Notes: generated by a model from the letters alone, not told the origin. 64,000 nt of DNA from Vermamoeba vermiformis (GCA_045837725.1 JBEWZL010000261.1:51947-115946); one strand, 5' to 3'. Counted from the stretch's first letter, positions 11,122 through 23,436 are shown. Made by a program: numbers and translations.

Positions 11122-13864
11122 TTATTTTTGTTTATCGCGATGCAATATTATCATTAATATGAATGCTACAACGCGATATCCGACGCCTAAGCCAATCATA
11201 GCAGCCATGTCTATGCCAAATCGATTGAGATTATAGTCCCACGTGTTGCTGCCCAGATCCAAGTCGTAAATATTCGCAAACGGAGCAACTTCACCAGCAT
11301 AATACGCCTCGCTACTCCAAAATGCATATGATATGGCTTTGAGTTCGTAAGGGAATAGCGTGATGAATCCACTCATAATGGCAGCGACTAACGTGGCAAT
11401 AACAGCAGTCAAAGGAGCGTCTTTGCGATCAAAAATCATCGAGATCAGTGAGCCCAAGCCATAAACTGCAAAGTAGATGCCAAGACAGATCAAATACATT
11501 CGGCCTAGTGACGCCATAGGCATGCCAACCACGTACAACATGATGACGAAGTGAAGTGCAGCCAATGCAATGCGATAAAGCACGGACAAAGTGACGCCCA
11601 AGAAGTAACTCGCTCTGTTGTGTCCTGATGCTGCTTCGCGCCAGTAAATCACTCGTTCATCACCGAATGTTCGTACGCCTGCTGCTGATGCGGCGAGGCC
11701 GACAGCTACGTTCATGAACAGACCTTTCTGCGGGATAATGAACTCGAGAGATGACGCGGAGAAAAGGACATATGGCGCTTTCAAAATGCCTCTGTACGCG
11801 CCACTGGCGGCCAATCCGATCAATATGCCAGCAATCAACGACAATCCGAGTTCGATCAAGAGTGAGAGGTATCCAACTGCTTGTTGTTTGACTGCTCGAA
11901 CATGAGCCAAATAGAGTTGCGTGAAGAAATTTGCACCACGTCTTCGTGCTACTTTCTTGATGTTGAAGTCTTTGTACGTCTCCGAAATCTCCTCTTTGTC
12001 CTTGGATTTCGATATTTTCTCTGTTGCTGATTTTTCCTCGTCGCTTGTAGACGAGCTGTAGTCACTGCTATTCTTTGAACTTTTTTGGTTTTCTCGCAAA
12101 TCATCTTCCTCGATGAGCTCCGTAAGAAGGTCAAAGCCGTCTTGTTTCCACTTATCCGCAAAGCTGATTCCATATTTGGAAACAGCATCCATCAGCGTGT
12201 CTGCTGGATTCTCGTACGCTGCAAACTCGATGCCCAAATGACGAGTGAAGTACACTTGCGCGAATCGTTGAGGACCCAAGAACACTGTCTTGCCTCCTGG
12301 TGCAAGAATGAGCAAGTTGTCGAGTGAGTTCCAGATCTCCACACGAGGTTGATGGATCACCACTGCCACATTGATTGCTGTCAGTTTTGCAATCTTGTTC
12401 AGCACTTCACACACTTCGAGTGCCGATGACGCATCGAGTCCTGTGGTTGGTTCGTCCAAGAAGAGAATGAGAGGGGCTGCTGCGAGTTCCATGGCAATGT
12501 TCACTCGTTTTCTTTGACCTCCACTGATGCCTCGTTTCTCTTCGTTGCCAATTCGTTGATGTTTGATGTGACGGAGATTCAGCACGTCCAAGATACTTGG
12601 GTAAATAAGGTGTTAGAACGATGTAAAAATGAAAGTGTCAAGGTGTCAAAGTGTCATTCGATGACATGTGAAAAGCGGTCGATGAATGAAGGATGACTTA
12701 CCTCTCACAGTATTCTCTTCGTTCTTTTTTGGTCCATGATGAAGGAAGTCGCACATCAGCAGAGTAACAAATGTTCTGCCAAACTGTCAGTTCGCGATGC
12801 ATCACATCTTCTTGTGGCACGTATCCCACTGACGACTTGATGTACGACAGCGATGTCTCCACGCCATTCACGCGCAATGTGCCTGTTCGTTGCCAGCGCG
12901 AATCGATCTTGTCCATCAACGTGCTGATGAAGATTGTTTTGCCTGCTCCTGATGGTCCCATGATTGCTGTCACATTGCCTGCTGTCATCTTGCCACTCAC
13001 ACCTGCCAACAGTGTCTTGTTCTTCTTTGGCAGCACGAGTCGAAGATCTTCGAACTGAATGTCGAGTGGTGGCGATGATTTTCTGCTGCGTTGAAATCCT
13101 TCAACGAGAACATCAACTGCTGGCTTGATAATTTGAATTTGTGACTCGCTGAACTCTTTTGCGACTTCATTTGAGCCAGCTAACTCGATATACTTGAATT
13201 TCTTTGCGTGAGACTGCGCTTTTTTGGATCGGGATAGGAGGTACCAAAAAAGTATTGCTGCAACTACCAGATCCGGACCAATTAAAAATACCAATGCGCC
13301 GTAGAATCGTTGCTGCGACGCGCCTGCATTACAGACGCTCCAAAATTGGCATTCTATTGGTTCAGTTGCTCCTCGAGGACAATAAAATCCTTCAGGGCAC
13401 TGGATCCGCGTTCTAAAATCAGGACAGTACCAGCCAGGGTCGCACACTACTGGTTCATACGTTCCTTGAGCGCTGCAAAGAGTTCCTTTCAATCGTGAGA
13501 CTACGCAAGGCGGTGTTGGAGGGCACACTGACGGCCATGTCGCGTTGTTCGTTTCGTCAATAAATGGGCAATAAAAGCCTGGCCCGCATGCAGGTCCCGT
13601 CCCGTCTAAGGAAATTAATATTAACAAAATGTGCGTATTATGCGTGATTCAAAATACGGTCTGAAAGTTGCCAGATCTAGCAATTTTCTTTGTGCTCCAA
13701 CATACGATGCATACAATTAATGTATGTGATATTATTATTTAATACGTACTTTCTCCCATCCATATTGGTATTGCTATTGTATAGGGTTGTAAGCAAGTCG
13801 AATTACCATACTTGGCGATCGAGAAAAATATGATTATGCAAATTAATCCCGAAATTCGAACCAT
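11122..13864 (-). CDS. ABCG-type half-transporter with Cys-rich extracellular N-terminus
   Basis: Three exons (13864-13750, 13605-12702, 12595-11122) give an intact frame of 830 residues. A signal peptide (ISGLICIIIFFSIA) leads to a Cys-rich region (GPGFYCPF, DPGWYCPDF, PEGFYCPRG), then one helix and the ATPase domain: Walker A GPSGAGKT, signature ISGGQRKRVN, Walker B LILFLDEPTTGLD. A Ser/Glu/Lys-rich linker and the ABCG membrane domain follow and end HRDKQK. Plant ABCG24/28-type transporters have the same Cys-rich start. It should pump lipids or other hydrophobic substrates as a dimer; the substrate is unknown. A second copy lies inverted at 29602-32431. Confidence 0.9.
12596..13100 (-). repeat. 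inverted near-identical ATPase segment, copy 1
   Basis: The region coding the first half of the ATPase domain matches the plus-strand segment 30460-30947 with only a few base differences in the exon. The intron sequences between the same exons are clearly different. Such a mosaic suggests gene conversion or strong selection rather than a very recent whole-gene copy. Confidence 0.7.
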
Positions 13865-14172
13865 AGCGCCTGCCCTGTTTTATAATAAATCAATACGTTA
13901 ATAGAATAAATAATTGTTAAACGACTTCACAGATTTGGTTTGGATTTGGCGTACGTTACTTACTAATCAAGTAATTTATTCATGACATCTAGTTAGTACC
14001 TAGGTACGACTCCGAAGTGATTTGGTGCGCCGAACTAGTATATCAACGGTTGTGCTCATAGCCGTTTAGCCGAACGTAATTTAATCGAATCTTTTTGACT
14101 GCTTTCTGTGCAACACAACAACAACAGTGCACAATCAAGGTTAGTTTGATTGCATTAATTAATTATTTAATT
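13865..14172. other. shared divergent promoter region
   Basis: This region separates the starts of the ABCG gene (minus) and the first LRR gene (plus). A direct string AATTAATTATTTAATTA sits just before the LRR start. No coding potential is seen. Confidence 0.35.
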
Positions 14173-15989
14173 ATGCAGCGCCGCAATATCTCGGCAAAGG
14201 ATGATAAGGTAAGATCGCCGCACGAATTTTGCAACTCGAAGTCAAATTCCAAAGCCTTTAGATTTATAGTTATTAATTAATCATGATTTATAACTATTAT
14301 TATATTACGCCACTATTTGGTACCAAAATACGTTTGGATGTGACCGTTAAAGCTTGTCTAATTGTTCGCTATTAGTTCCAAGACGATCCTGTCGTTATAA
14401 CAATAGCTTCATTACGAGAACTCTATAATGCAACCTTAAGACCGCCGTTTCGATTGCTCGACAGCGTAAAAGATCCGATCACAATCCCCTACATGCTAGC
14501 AAACAGAGAGCACCTAATAGGATTGATACTAGCACTCAAATATAACACCAAAGTACCAAAATTAATATTTGCGCCCTATACATGGCAACAAGATGAGCTA
14601 CATCTGCTCGAGGAAACGTTGGCTCATAACCAAGGCGTACAAGAGATAGAATTTGAAAAGGTTGGATTTTGCTCGAATTTTACGGAGAGTATAGTACGCA
14701 TATTGAAGCGAAATAAGAACATTAAGAAGGTTTTCTTTAACCTGTCTCGGCTCGGCGTGGATGCGTGGGCTCGTTTCTGCGATGGCTTGGAATACTACAA
14801 TTTTACTGAACTCACCTTATGCGGTCTATACTTAAATGAAACTCAAATGGCAGCGTTTTGTGAAGGACTTTCAATTAACCAAACGATCAGATCGGTAACT
14901 TTTAATAGCGAACAATTTCCTGGAAGATCATTAGAGCTATTATGCACGATGCTAGAGACCAATAGAACAATAGAGAAGATAGAATTCGTTAGCAGCTTGA
15001 ACAATACGACCGATTATCGAGAGTTCAATAGAGCACTGAACGCGAACTTTTTGAAGTCATTTGCGCTCAAATCGAGCTTCTGCACCCCGATAAATATTGG
15101 CTTAATATCAGAAGCGTTGCAAAACAACACGTCTATCACGGAGTTGACACTTCAAGATGGCTTTATTTTTAAGACGCTTGGCAAAATTCTGCAGATCAAC
15201 AAAACAATCAAAAAATTTGATCTTGGCTATAATTATACGTCACTCAATGACGATGCTTTTTCAGCTTTGAAGTTAAAGGAGAACAATACAGTCACCGAGC
15301 TGTCGTTACATTCTTGCCGAAATCTGGCCTTACAAAAAATTCTAGAAGAGTTAGAACAAAATACAACGCTGAAAATATTAAGAATAGGCGACAATAATAT
15401 GCTCCAGCCATCATCGTTGGAACATTTCGTGCGGAATACAACATTACAAGAATTTTATATTACGAACACCGTTTACCTGCCTCAGTTGGAACAATACGCA
15501 ATGGCATTAGCGAATGGGCTGAAAGTCAACAAAACTTTGCGCAAATTCGAAGTAAATTTTGAAAATTTGAACGGATCAGATCTGCAGCGATTTTTCGAAG
15601 CACTGAAATCAAATACAACATTAACGTCTTTGGGAATTGGACCACTTAATCAGCACAGAGGATTTGATGCTAGTTCTGAGTTCACTACGGAACTGGATTT
15701 GATCGTGGATCTGCTCAAAAAGAACAAGACTTTGCGACGCATCGAAGGTGCAGACCATTTGCCAGGACTCAAACGTAACAGAGAAGCGCAAGACACTATT
15801 ATAACGAATATGTGCATGTGGATCAAGATGATCTTGATGAAACCAAACTCGTTCATTTTGCCGATCGAAGTGTGGTCAAACATTTTCAAATACACTTCGT
15901 ATTCGTTCGTGCCCTTCGATTTCGAAAAGTTCTTCAACGATTCAATGGCTAAAGGCTTACCGCTGTGCGGATTATGTGTACATTTGTAA
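14173..15989 (+). CDS. LRR protein with C-terminal F-box-like motif, array copy 1
   Basis: Exon 1 is a 12-codon basic leader (MQRRNISAKDDK, 14173-14208), intron 14209-14375, exon 2 14376-15989; total 549 residues, frame intact. The body is a run of ribonuclease-inhibitor-like LRRs of about 28 residues with the phrase (N)NTTLxxLxI repeated (ALQNNTSITELTLQ, ELEQNTTLKILRIGDNN, ALKSNTTLTSLGIG). The end carries ILPIEVWSNIFKYTSYSF, which resembles the first helix of an F-box, at an unusual C-terminal place. It is probably a protein-binding adaptor, perhaps of an SCF ligase. Best-preserved copy of the four together with the one at 20171-21921. Confidence 0.75.
15807..15950 (+). repeat. homogenised 144-base 3' coding tract, copy 1
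   Basis: The tract codes NMCMWIKMILMKPNSF followed by the F-box-like motif. By eye it is identical base for base to copy 3 (19688-19831). It is also nearly identical to copy 4 and to the first 84 bases of copy 2, although the upstream parts of the genes differ strongly. Confidence 0.85.
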
Positions 15990-16129
15990 AATAAAAACTT
16001 TGCCTGAAGGTAATGTAATCCGTACTTGCGCTTCCGATGAAACGTAGCGAGCGCTAATATTAACAAATACGTATGTCTATAATTTTTTTAGGTAAAATTA
16101 GGCTCAACTCCCGGCACCCATTTTGCTAA

Positions 16130-16160
16130 AAAAAAAAAATTTTTTTTTTTTTTTTTTTAA
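16130..16160. repeat. A/T homopolymer pair
   Basis: A run of about 10 A is followed by about 19 T between LRR copies 1 and 2. A perfect hairpin could form from the two runs. Length is likely to be unreliable in the assembly. Confidence 0.7.
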
Positions 16161-16206
16161 TAAGTCAACGAACATAAAGACGCACTGCGCTCTAGGTTAG
16201 AAATAC

Positions 16207-18025
16207 ATGATGGAGAAAAATAAGAAGCCGAGCAAGGAAGCGAAGGTAAGATCAGTTGATTTTACCGTTGTATGAACGGACCAATAATTATTCTTATTAG
16301 CTTAGAAAATTTCATCGTAATTTATTGTTCAATATTTTTATATTTGATTTTGGGCAATGCGATATTTAATTTTCAAAAAAACGGATTTAATTGACAAAAT
16401 TTAATTCCTCACTTTGTACGAGTCTAATTTACTTATTTAAGACTGAAAATGCACCTACGCTAGTAATATCATTAACACAACTTGCCAATGGATCCTTGCG
16501 ACGCCCGTTTGAATTGGCCGAAACTTTTACAAACCCGATCCAGCTTCCATTTGTTAAAGATAATGTATGGCACCTATACGCACTGATAGAAGCACTAAGA
16601 GACAACAAATCAGTACTCAAAAATAACTTTTATCCCCTACGATTGGCAAAAAGCCGAATTAGGAAAACTGGAAGAAGCGTTATCGCACAACACCGGAGTT
16701 AAAGAGCTGAAATTTGATAGATTTACATTTACTGCGGCATTTATGGAGACATTAGTGCGTATATTAAAGAGGAACAAGACTATCAAAACAATAACGTTGG
16801 ATTCGTCAGCGATCACCTTAAATTCATGGGCTCGATTCTGCGATGGTTTAGAATACTATAATATTACATGAAATATCAATAGATTGTTCAGGAGGACTAT
16901 CGGTAGACCATATGAAAGCTTTTTGTGAAGGAATGGTAGTTAATCAAACAATTAGATCCGTCAAGTTTGCCCACGAACAATTTCCTGGAAAGTCTTTGGA
17001 GATATTATGCAGAATGATAGCTCGTCAACCTTGGATAGAGAAGCTAGATATAGCACAAACAAACAACATTGATTTTTCAGATCTCAACCGAGTTTTGCAA
17101 GCGAATCACTTAAAAGTCTTGGGACTTAGATTTTGTTACCTCAGCGAAACAAATATGCAAACGATGTCAAAAGCACTGCAAGAAAATACGTCAATTACGG
17201 AGTTAAATTTGCAAGCGAATTCGTTAAATTTTAATGAACTGGGAAATATTTTGCGGAAGAACAAAACGATCAAAAAATTGAACGTGAGCAGATCATTTTC
17301 ACTGAACGAAGAGAGCTTGGGATATTTGGACCTGAAAAACAACAAAACACTCACGGATTTGAATATTTTCGGATGCAATTCCTTGGCGTTGCCGAAACTC
17401 CTCACAGAATTGGAAGAAAATACAACGCTGAAAATTCTAAGAATTGGAAACAATACAAACGTACGAGCGGACGTCATAGAACAATTTTTCAGAAAGAACG
17501 AGACCTTGCAAGAGTTGTACATTGAAAATCTATACACTATCGAGGATTTACTTCAATGTGCATCGGCATTAACAAACGTACTGAAAGTCAACAAAAGTTT
17601 GCGAAAATTAGCGGTCCCATTCGCGGATCTACCAGCGGATGCAATGGTGTCGTCTGTTGAAGTCGTTAAAAAAAAATACATCCTTAACTGATTTAAAACT
17701 TGCTAGCTTATCCATTCGCAGAAAAACGGATAATATGGAGCCTAAACTAAGTGAAATGTTGCTAGATTTGATCGTGGATCTGCTCAAAAAGAACAAGACT
17801 TTGCGACACATCGAAGGGGCAGACCATTTGCCAGGACTCAAACGCAACAGAGAAATGCAAGACACTATTATAACGAATATGTGCATGTGGATCAAGATGA
17901 TCTTGATGAAACCAAACTCGTTCATTTTGCCGATCGAAGTGTGGTCAAACATTTTCAAACATGCATCGACCTCGTTTGTCCTGTTCAATTTTGAGGAGTA
18001 TTTTAGAGGCAATGCATCCTCGTAG
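16207..18025 (+). pseudogene. LRR protein with C-terminal F-box-like motif, array copy 2 (frame broken)
   Basis: It has the same plan as copy 1: basic leader (MMEKNKKPSKEAK, 16207-16245), intron 16246-16441, then LRRs. The protein aligns with copy 1 throughout (NSWARFCDGLEYYN, MKAFCEGM, FPGKSLEILC, LLKSLKKNTSLTDLKLA) but needs three frame changes. One is near 16622 (extra A in a run), one near 16869 (extra T in ACATGAAATA) and one near 17635. It ends with the shared tract through FILPIEVWSNIFKHAST, after which its last residues differ from the other copies. Coding constraint is kept between breaks, so the damage is either very recent or a sequence error. Confidence 0.65.
17876..17959 (+). repeat. 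homogenised 3' coding tract, copy 2 (shorter)
   Basis: Matches copy 1 up to the codons for WSNIFK and then diverges sharply, which looks like the edge of a conversion tract. The match to copy 1 also extends upstream through DLIVDLLKKNKTLR. Confidence 0.8.
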
Positions 18026-18191
18026 CGATGTATTTGTACAAAATAATGAAAAGAATTTTATATCAAACGTATTACAATTAGCGAGAAGTGATGCGTGACG
18101 GTTTTAAACGGATTCAGCTAACCAAAAGTGATTCTTTCGTCCTGCTTCGAATTTTAACAAGCAGCGAAGCGAATTTTAACCAATAGCTATC

Positions 18192-19834
18192 ATGGCAAAC
18201 TTCAGAAGAAACAAAGTAAGCTGGATTTCGGTAAGTGTAACTTTTCAAAGTTGATTATTAATTGTACAAAAAATTGCGAAAATCGTGCCATAGGGCAGAC
18301 AGTATCGTATTATATGGCTAGCTAATTTCGTAATTTTCTGATGCATAATTGTGTAGGAGAAGAAAATACAAAAAAAGACCCGGAGTCCATCCGTTCTAGA
18401 GTTCGAGCGATGGAAGGAGGAAACTGAATTCAACGCTCATATGAAGATATTATCGTTCAGTTACCTTCCCAAGGAACCAGAATCAGCTTAACAAACTTGT
18501 GGAAGATCTGACCCGACCTGATCTTTGTGTCACGAGGATAATATTCGATGGAGCCAAATTTGAAGTACATATTATGGAAGCCTTTGTTAATATTTTCAAA
18601 CGAAACTTGCAGATCAAGACCGTGAAATTTACAGCGTGCGATATTCCGGATGCGTGCTTTGCCCGATTTTGCGATGCCCTAGAATATTGTCATTTCGAGT
18701 CGTTAGAATTGAGTACATTTTTGGGGCCAAAAAAACAATTCAGAATGTTAGCAGAAGGATTGAAAAATAATCAGACCATTACAAAATTCAAACTCAAAAA
18801 TCAAGATCTAAAAGACCCGGGAATGTTCAAGTATATTTGCAAAGTACTAAAATCAAGTCCATCAATAACGAGCTTTAAATTGTGGGCTGGAACCGATGCA
18901 CCAAATTTCAAAGATCTTGCTCGACAGATCCATCAAAATCGGCTGAAGCATTTAACAATACGAAGCGATAATATTCCATTAGAACAATTAAGCAAAGCCC
19001 TTGAAAATACGTCGCTTCAAAGTCTAGAATTTAGATCCAAATCCATGAATTACGTTCTGCTCGGCGAAATTCTCCGTGCGAATAATTCAATTAAGAAATT
19101 GAAGTTAAACGGATCAATAATGACAATCAATTCTATATCAGAGCTCAAGTTATCAACGAACACAAGTCTGAAAGAATTATCAATTGTTGGTTGCTCGCCT
19201 GAGACCGGCACAACTTTATTCGCAGAATTAAAATTAAATACAACGCTAAAATCACTAAGATTTGCACCAAATATTCAAGATCCAAATGCAACTTTAGACG
19301 TTGAGGCGTTACAACAATTCCTCGAAGAAAACAAAACACTAACAGAATTGAACCTGCCAGCCACATCGCGACGCGCATTAATTTATATAACCAACGGATT
19401 GAAGATTTAACACAAATTTACGAAAGCTATCGTTTTGGTTGTTGAATGAAGACAATGACGCAGTACTGAACTTTATTCGCGATTTGAAACTCAATAGAGG
19501 CTTGACTCATATAAATCTAGGGCCTATTTTCAAACAAAACAAAATAATTAGCAGTATAATGGAGAATGCTTTAGTTAATTTATTGGCAGAGAACAAGACT
19601 TTGCGGTACATTGAAAGTACTGAGCACGTTCAGAGCGTTGAAGATAAGTTGAAAGAGAACAGAATCGAACAAGATATTATTATTAAGAATATGTGCATGT
19701 GGATCAAGATGATCTTGATGAAACCAAACTCGTTCATTTTGCCGATCGAAGTGTGGTCAAACATTTTCAAATACACTTCGTATTCGTTCGTGCCCTTCGA
19801 TTTCGAAAAGTTCTTCAACGATTCAATGGCTTAA
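18192..19834 (+). pseudogene. LRR protein with C-terminal F-box-like motif, array copy 3 (frame broken)
   Basis: Leader exon 18192-18230, intron 18231-18356, body from 18357. Two one-base insertions break the frame. One is near 18470, where CTTCCCAAGG has one C too many compared with the frame giving RNQNQLNKLVEDL. The other is near 19408, in ATTTAAC, before NTNLRKLSFWLLNEDND. Between them a run of LRRs is open (SLQSLEFRSKSMN, LLGEILRANNSIKKLKL, LFAELKLNTTLKSLRF). The end matches copies 1 and 4. The closest relative is copy 4, with which it shares VEALQQFLEENKTLTELNLP-like text. Confidence 0.65.
19688..19831 (+). repeat. homogenised 144-base 3' coding tract, copy 3
   Basis: By eye identical to copy 1 over its full length, while the preceding LRR regions of the two genes share only family-level similarity. 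Confidence 0.85.
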
Positions 19835-20170
19835 TACTTACCGCTATGCAATTATTTGTACGATTTGTTGGTTTAATTGTCAAATTGTATTAGAAGAGCT
19901 CTAATAAATGGAATGCGGTCGGAAATTAAACAAACCGGTAGATCCCGCATTTTTATCCAATTTAGTTTTTTTATTCGTCGCCCTAACGATCTCCAACAAG
20001 CAATCCAAAAAGTGACACATCGGCGACGTTAATGTAACCACGTGCTTAAAACTTTCGACTTGAAAGAAAAGCGTGCACGCGGATTCAGCTAAAACGCTGT
20101 GATTCATTCCAGCATTACTCTGATTCCGTTCATTACTGCTGTTAATCTGACGAATTATTGCAGTAGCACT

Positions 20171-21921
20171 ATGAAGAGAAAGAAAGAAGCCTCAATTATA
20201 GCGAGCAACACAGTAGATTCGGTAATTAATCGATCCAGCTTCAAAAATTCTCAAATAATATATTATATTATTTTCAGCTTATAAAAATTAGTATCTGTTT
20301 TTATAATATAATTAATAAATGGTTAAATTAAATAATTTATTAGGAGCGCAAGATCTTCATTGCAACTTCGGATGCGTCCCTGCATCAATACACATGGGAC
20401 CAAAAGCTTCAATACGGTCCTAATATTAGAAGTATACGATGCCCATTTCAATTTTCATTGCCAACGAGTCAAGTTATTGAAGCCCTAAGAGAAAATTCAA
20501 CGGTCACTTCAATTTCATTCATTAACCGCCCGTGGAACCAGAAAGAACTCAATGACTTAGTCGAATGCTTAACTGAATACAATAGAGGAATTACGATTAT
20601 AGAGTTTGAAGGGATGGCAGTCACATCAATCATCGCGGAAGCGTTTGTCAAGATCTTCAAACGAAATCCGCGGATCAAAACAGTCAAATTTTCTCAGTAC
20701 TTCAATGGAATACCAAACGAATTTTTTGCACGATTTTGCGATGGTTTGGAGTACTACCATATTGAATCGTTAGAATTGGATATCGTAAAATCTCGAGAGC
20801 AATTTCGGATCTTGTCCGAAGGTTTAAAACACAACCAATCACTGACCGAATTATCGATCAAACAACAAACATTAACTGATGCCAAGTTATTCACGGAAAT
20901 TTGCAACGGATTGCAAGCGAGTCCAACGATTTCAAGTTTCAGATTCGCAACCAACGGAAACGATCTGTCGCAAGAAGATTACCGCGCATTATCAGAAGTC
21001 ATTTTAAATAAGAAACTAAAGCACTTAACTCTAAAGGCTAATAGAATAGAATTTGGATATTTCGCGGGTGCATTGAAAAGAAGCACATCAATCCAAAGTT
21101 TACAGTTCGCTTCGCAACAAGCAAATTATGGATTTATCGGAGAAATTCTAAGAACAAATAGTCATATTAAGAAACTCCATATAGACAGGTCTTCGATGGA
21201 CGAGAAGTCAGTTTTGGACTTGGGATTATCGACGAACACTAGCCTTGAAGAATTGTCCATTGACAGCAGTGCATTGACCGGTGAAACATTATTCCTCGAA
21301 TTACAACAAAATTCAACGCTAAAATCATTGACATTTGCACATTCGCTGGTCTTTGATGTCGTTGGACTCCAAGAACTTCTCAAAATCAATACGTCATTGA
21401 CGGAGTTGAATCTGCCTGTGGAAGTTTTTTCTGATAATCATGCGTGCAGATATTTAGCCAATGGGTTAATCAATAACACGACGTTGCGCAAATTGACCTG
21501 CAAATTGGGTTATCAAGATCATTCGGCAGTAATGAAATTTTTGCAAGACATGAAACACAATACAAGTTTGACGCATTTAAGTATGGGCCCAGAGCCAATG
21601 AGACTAGGCATGTTGAATAGGTATGGCGCCGCTGAGTTTTCCCGACTGGATCTGGTCATTCTTGATCTCGTCAATACGAACAAATCTTTGCGGTTCATTG
21701 AAGGAGCAGATGAATTCCCACAAATAGCAGAAAAGTTGAAAGAGAACAGACTCGAACAAGATATTATAATTAAGAATATGTGCACGTGGATCAAGATGAT
21801 CTTGATGAAACCAAACTCGTTCATTTTGCCGATCGAAGTGTGGTCAAACATTTTCAAATACACTTCGTATTCATCCGTGCCATTTGACTTCGAGAAGTTC
21901 TTCAAAGACTCTATGGCTTAA
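20171..21921 (+). CDS. LRR protein with C-terminal F-box-like motif, array copy 4
   Basis: Leader exon MKRKKEASIIASNTVDS (20171-20221), intron 20222-20343, body 20344-21921; 542 residues, frame intact. The LRR body carries the series pattern EALRENSTVTSISF, GALKRSTSIQSLQF, ELQQNSTLKSLTFA and DMKHNTSLTHLSMG. The end is the shared tract with PIEVWSNIFKYTSY. As in the other copies there is no signal peptide or membrane helix, so it should be cytosolic or nuclear. The basic leader exon, spliced away from the LRRs, is kept in all four copies. Confidence 0.75.
21775..21918 (+). repeat. homogenised 144-base 3' coding tract, copy 4
   Basis: Same length as copies 1 and 3, with a few base differences clustered at its right end (TCATCCGTGCCATTTGACTT in place of the copy 1 text) and one at TGCACGTGG. 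Confidence 0.8.
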
Positions 21922-21965
21922 TCGCCACCGGTGACGTGACACTTCAATAAACTTTCTTTTTTGGC

Positions 21966-23436
21966 TCACTTTGCGTTGTCATTATTGTTATTGTTTGCAT
22001 TGTTATTATTACTGTTCGCGTTATCTTGATTTTCTTCCTCTTCATCGTCATCGTACCACGATAACAAACCGAGTAATTTTTTGCCCAATGAAGTCAACTT
22101 TGGCGGCACGTATGCACCCTATAAATTATACGTTATTTCATCTGTACTATTAATATAGCGTGACGCTAAGTCTTACCTCTAATTCTGGGGTTGGTTTACT
22201 TGACGGAGCCGCTGTGCCAGTAGCAAACTTCGATATATTTTTACCACTCTTAAATAGAATAGGGATTGATATAGGGATTATTATGATAATAGGTGCCGAA
22301 CTAAAGTACTTTATAACTGTTAATTCTCTCGTTGACTAATTCTTGATCGTCATATTTTGGTGCAAAGTACGTGATGTATACGAATGATCGCCACAACGGA
22401 GAAGTGTTTGCATAGCTGCCGTGAATCAAGCACGAGTTAAATATCAACATATCTCCCTTATTAAATGATAATTGTTTTGTTCTGCCTTTGATCGCGTCCA
22501 GATCTTTGAAAAAACAAAGAGTTTTGTTTTCTGGGTATGCCTAGAAGAACCATTAATTTTAGTATATCCATGTATGAATCGGGTACGTACTTGTTTAGGA
22601 TTATTTTTAGCCCACTCTTCAATATCCCAATTCCATCCAGGGACGACATGAAGCGAGCCTTGATCCTCGTTCGTGTCCAACAACGAGATCAGACCTTGAA
22701 CTTGCAGAGTTGACGGTAAAAACTAACAAGAGGATGGTAAATACGATACATTAGCGAATTTGGCGTAATCGGACTTACGTGAGGGTTTAGATCTGTGTGG
22801 TACCACGTGCCGCATTGCCAATCAGGTTTTTTGACACCGTTAACAATGCCAGGCCTTAAGAAACGATTAGTACGTATCCTTATTATTAAAATTAATAATA
22901 ATGTTACCTTTTAAGGCTAACTCTATCAAGTGAAACCCACAATTGTTGTTCTTCGTGCAGATCCGCGAACATTTGATAGATTTTAGGGTTTTGACGCATC
23001 GCCCAAACAGTTGCTAAGTGATACACAGGGTACGTATTTATAAATCCCTAAATTCAACCGTTTAAAACTCAATTCATTTTGATTCAGTGTTAAATCTACC
23101 ATTCGCTCGAACGGATTGCCATCCCAAGTCGACGAATCCTTTCGTTTGGCCTATAAATAAATTAATCATAATATTTTACGGAATATCATCACTATTAATT
23201 ACCAATGAGCATTTCTCTATCATTTCCCAAATTTCATCTAGACACCGATCGCACTCTTCAGCAGAGATTACATTAGGAATAATTACGTATCCATGCTCGT
23301 TAAAATGATCGATTTGTTCTTTGGTTAATTGCTTCGGATCTTTGTTGAAACAGCCTTGATACGGATGTGTCAACACGTGCTCTTTATTCTGAAGCACCTT
23401 TTTGCCTCCCTTCGCTTTTGGTTTGTTTTTTTCCAT
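21966..23436 (-). CDS. phytanoyl-CoA dioxygenase (PhyH) family Fe(II)/2-oxoglutarate oxygenase, one frame break
   Basis: Seven exons: 23436-23203, 23150-23100, 23047-22908, 22854-22779, 22722-22591, 22540-22177, 22118-21966. The N-terminal part reads LTKEQIDHFNEHGYVIIPNV, the classic PhyH start. The metal site is HTDLN (HxD) in exon 4 and IHGSY in exon 6, with an Arg for 2-oxoglutarate in SPLWRSF. Exon 6 has one base too many (near 22302), which would end the protein at NSYKVL. In the shifted frame a hydrophobic stretch (SAPIIIIIPISIPILF) and an acidic Asn-rich tail follow over a well-formed intron, so the long form is probably real. It should hydroxylate a small molecule or lipid; the substrate is unknown. 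Confidence 0.8.

Noticed and set aside
16869-22303. Programmed +1 frameshifting at stop codons (several breaks fall at TAA, TGA or TAG, as in Euplotes)
   Set aside because: In LRR copy 3 the protein alignment places the extra base upstream of the stop (CTTCCCAAGG), and other breaks (6412, 30118, 32010, 33430) are far from any stop. A stop-linked mechanism does not fit.
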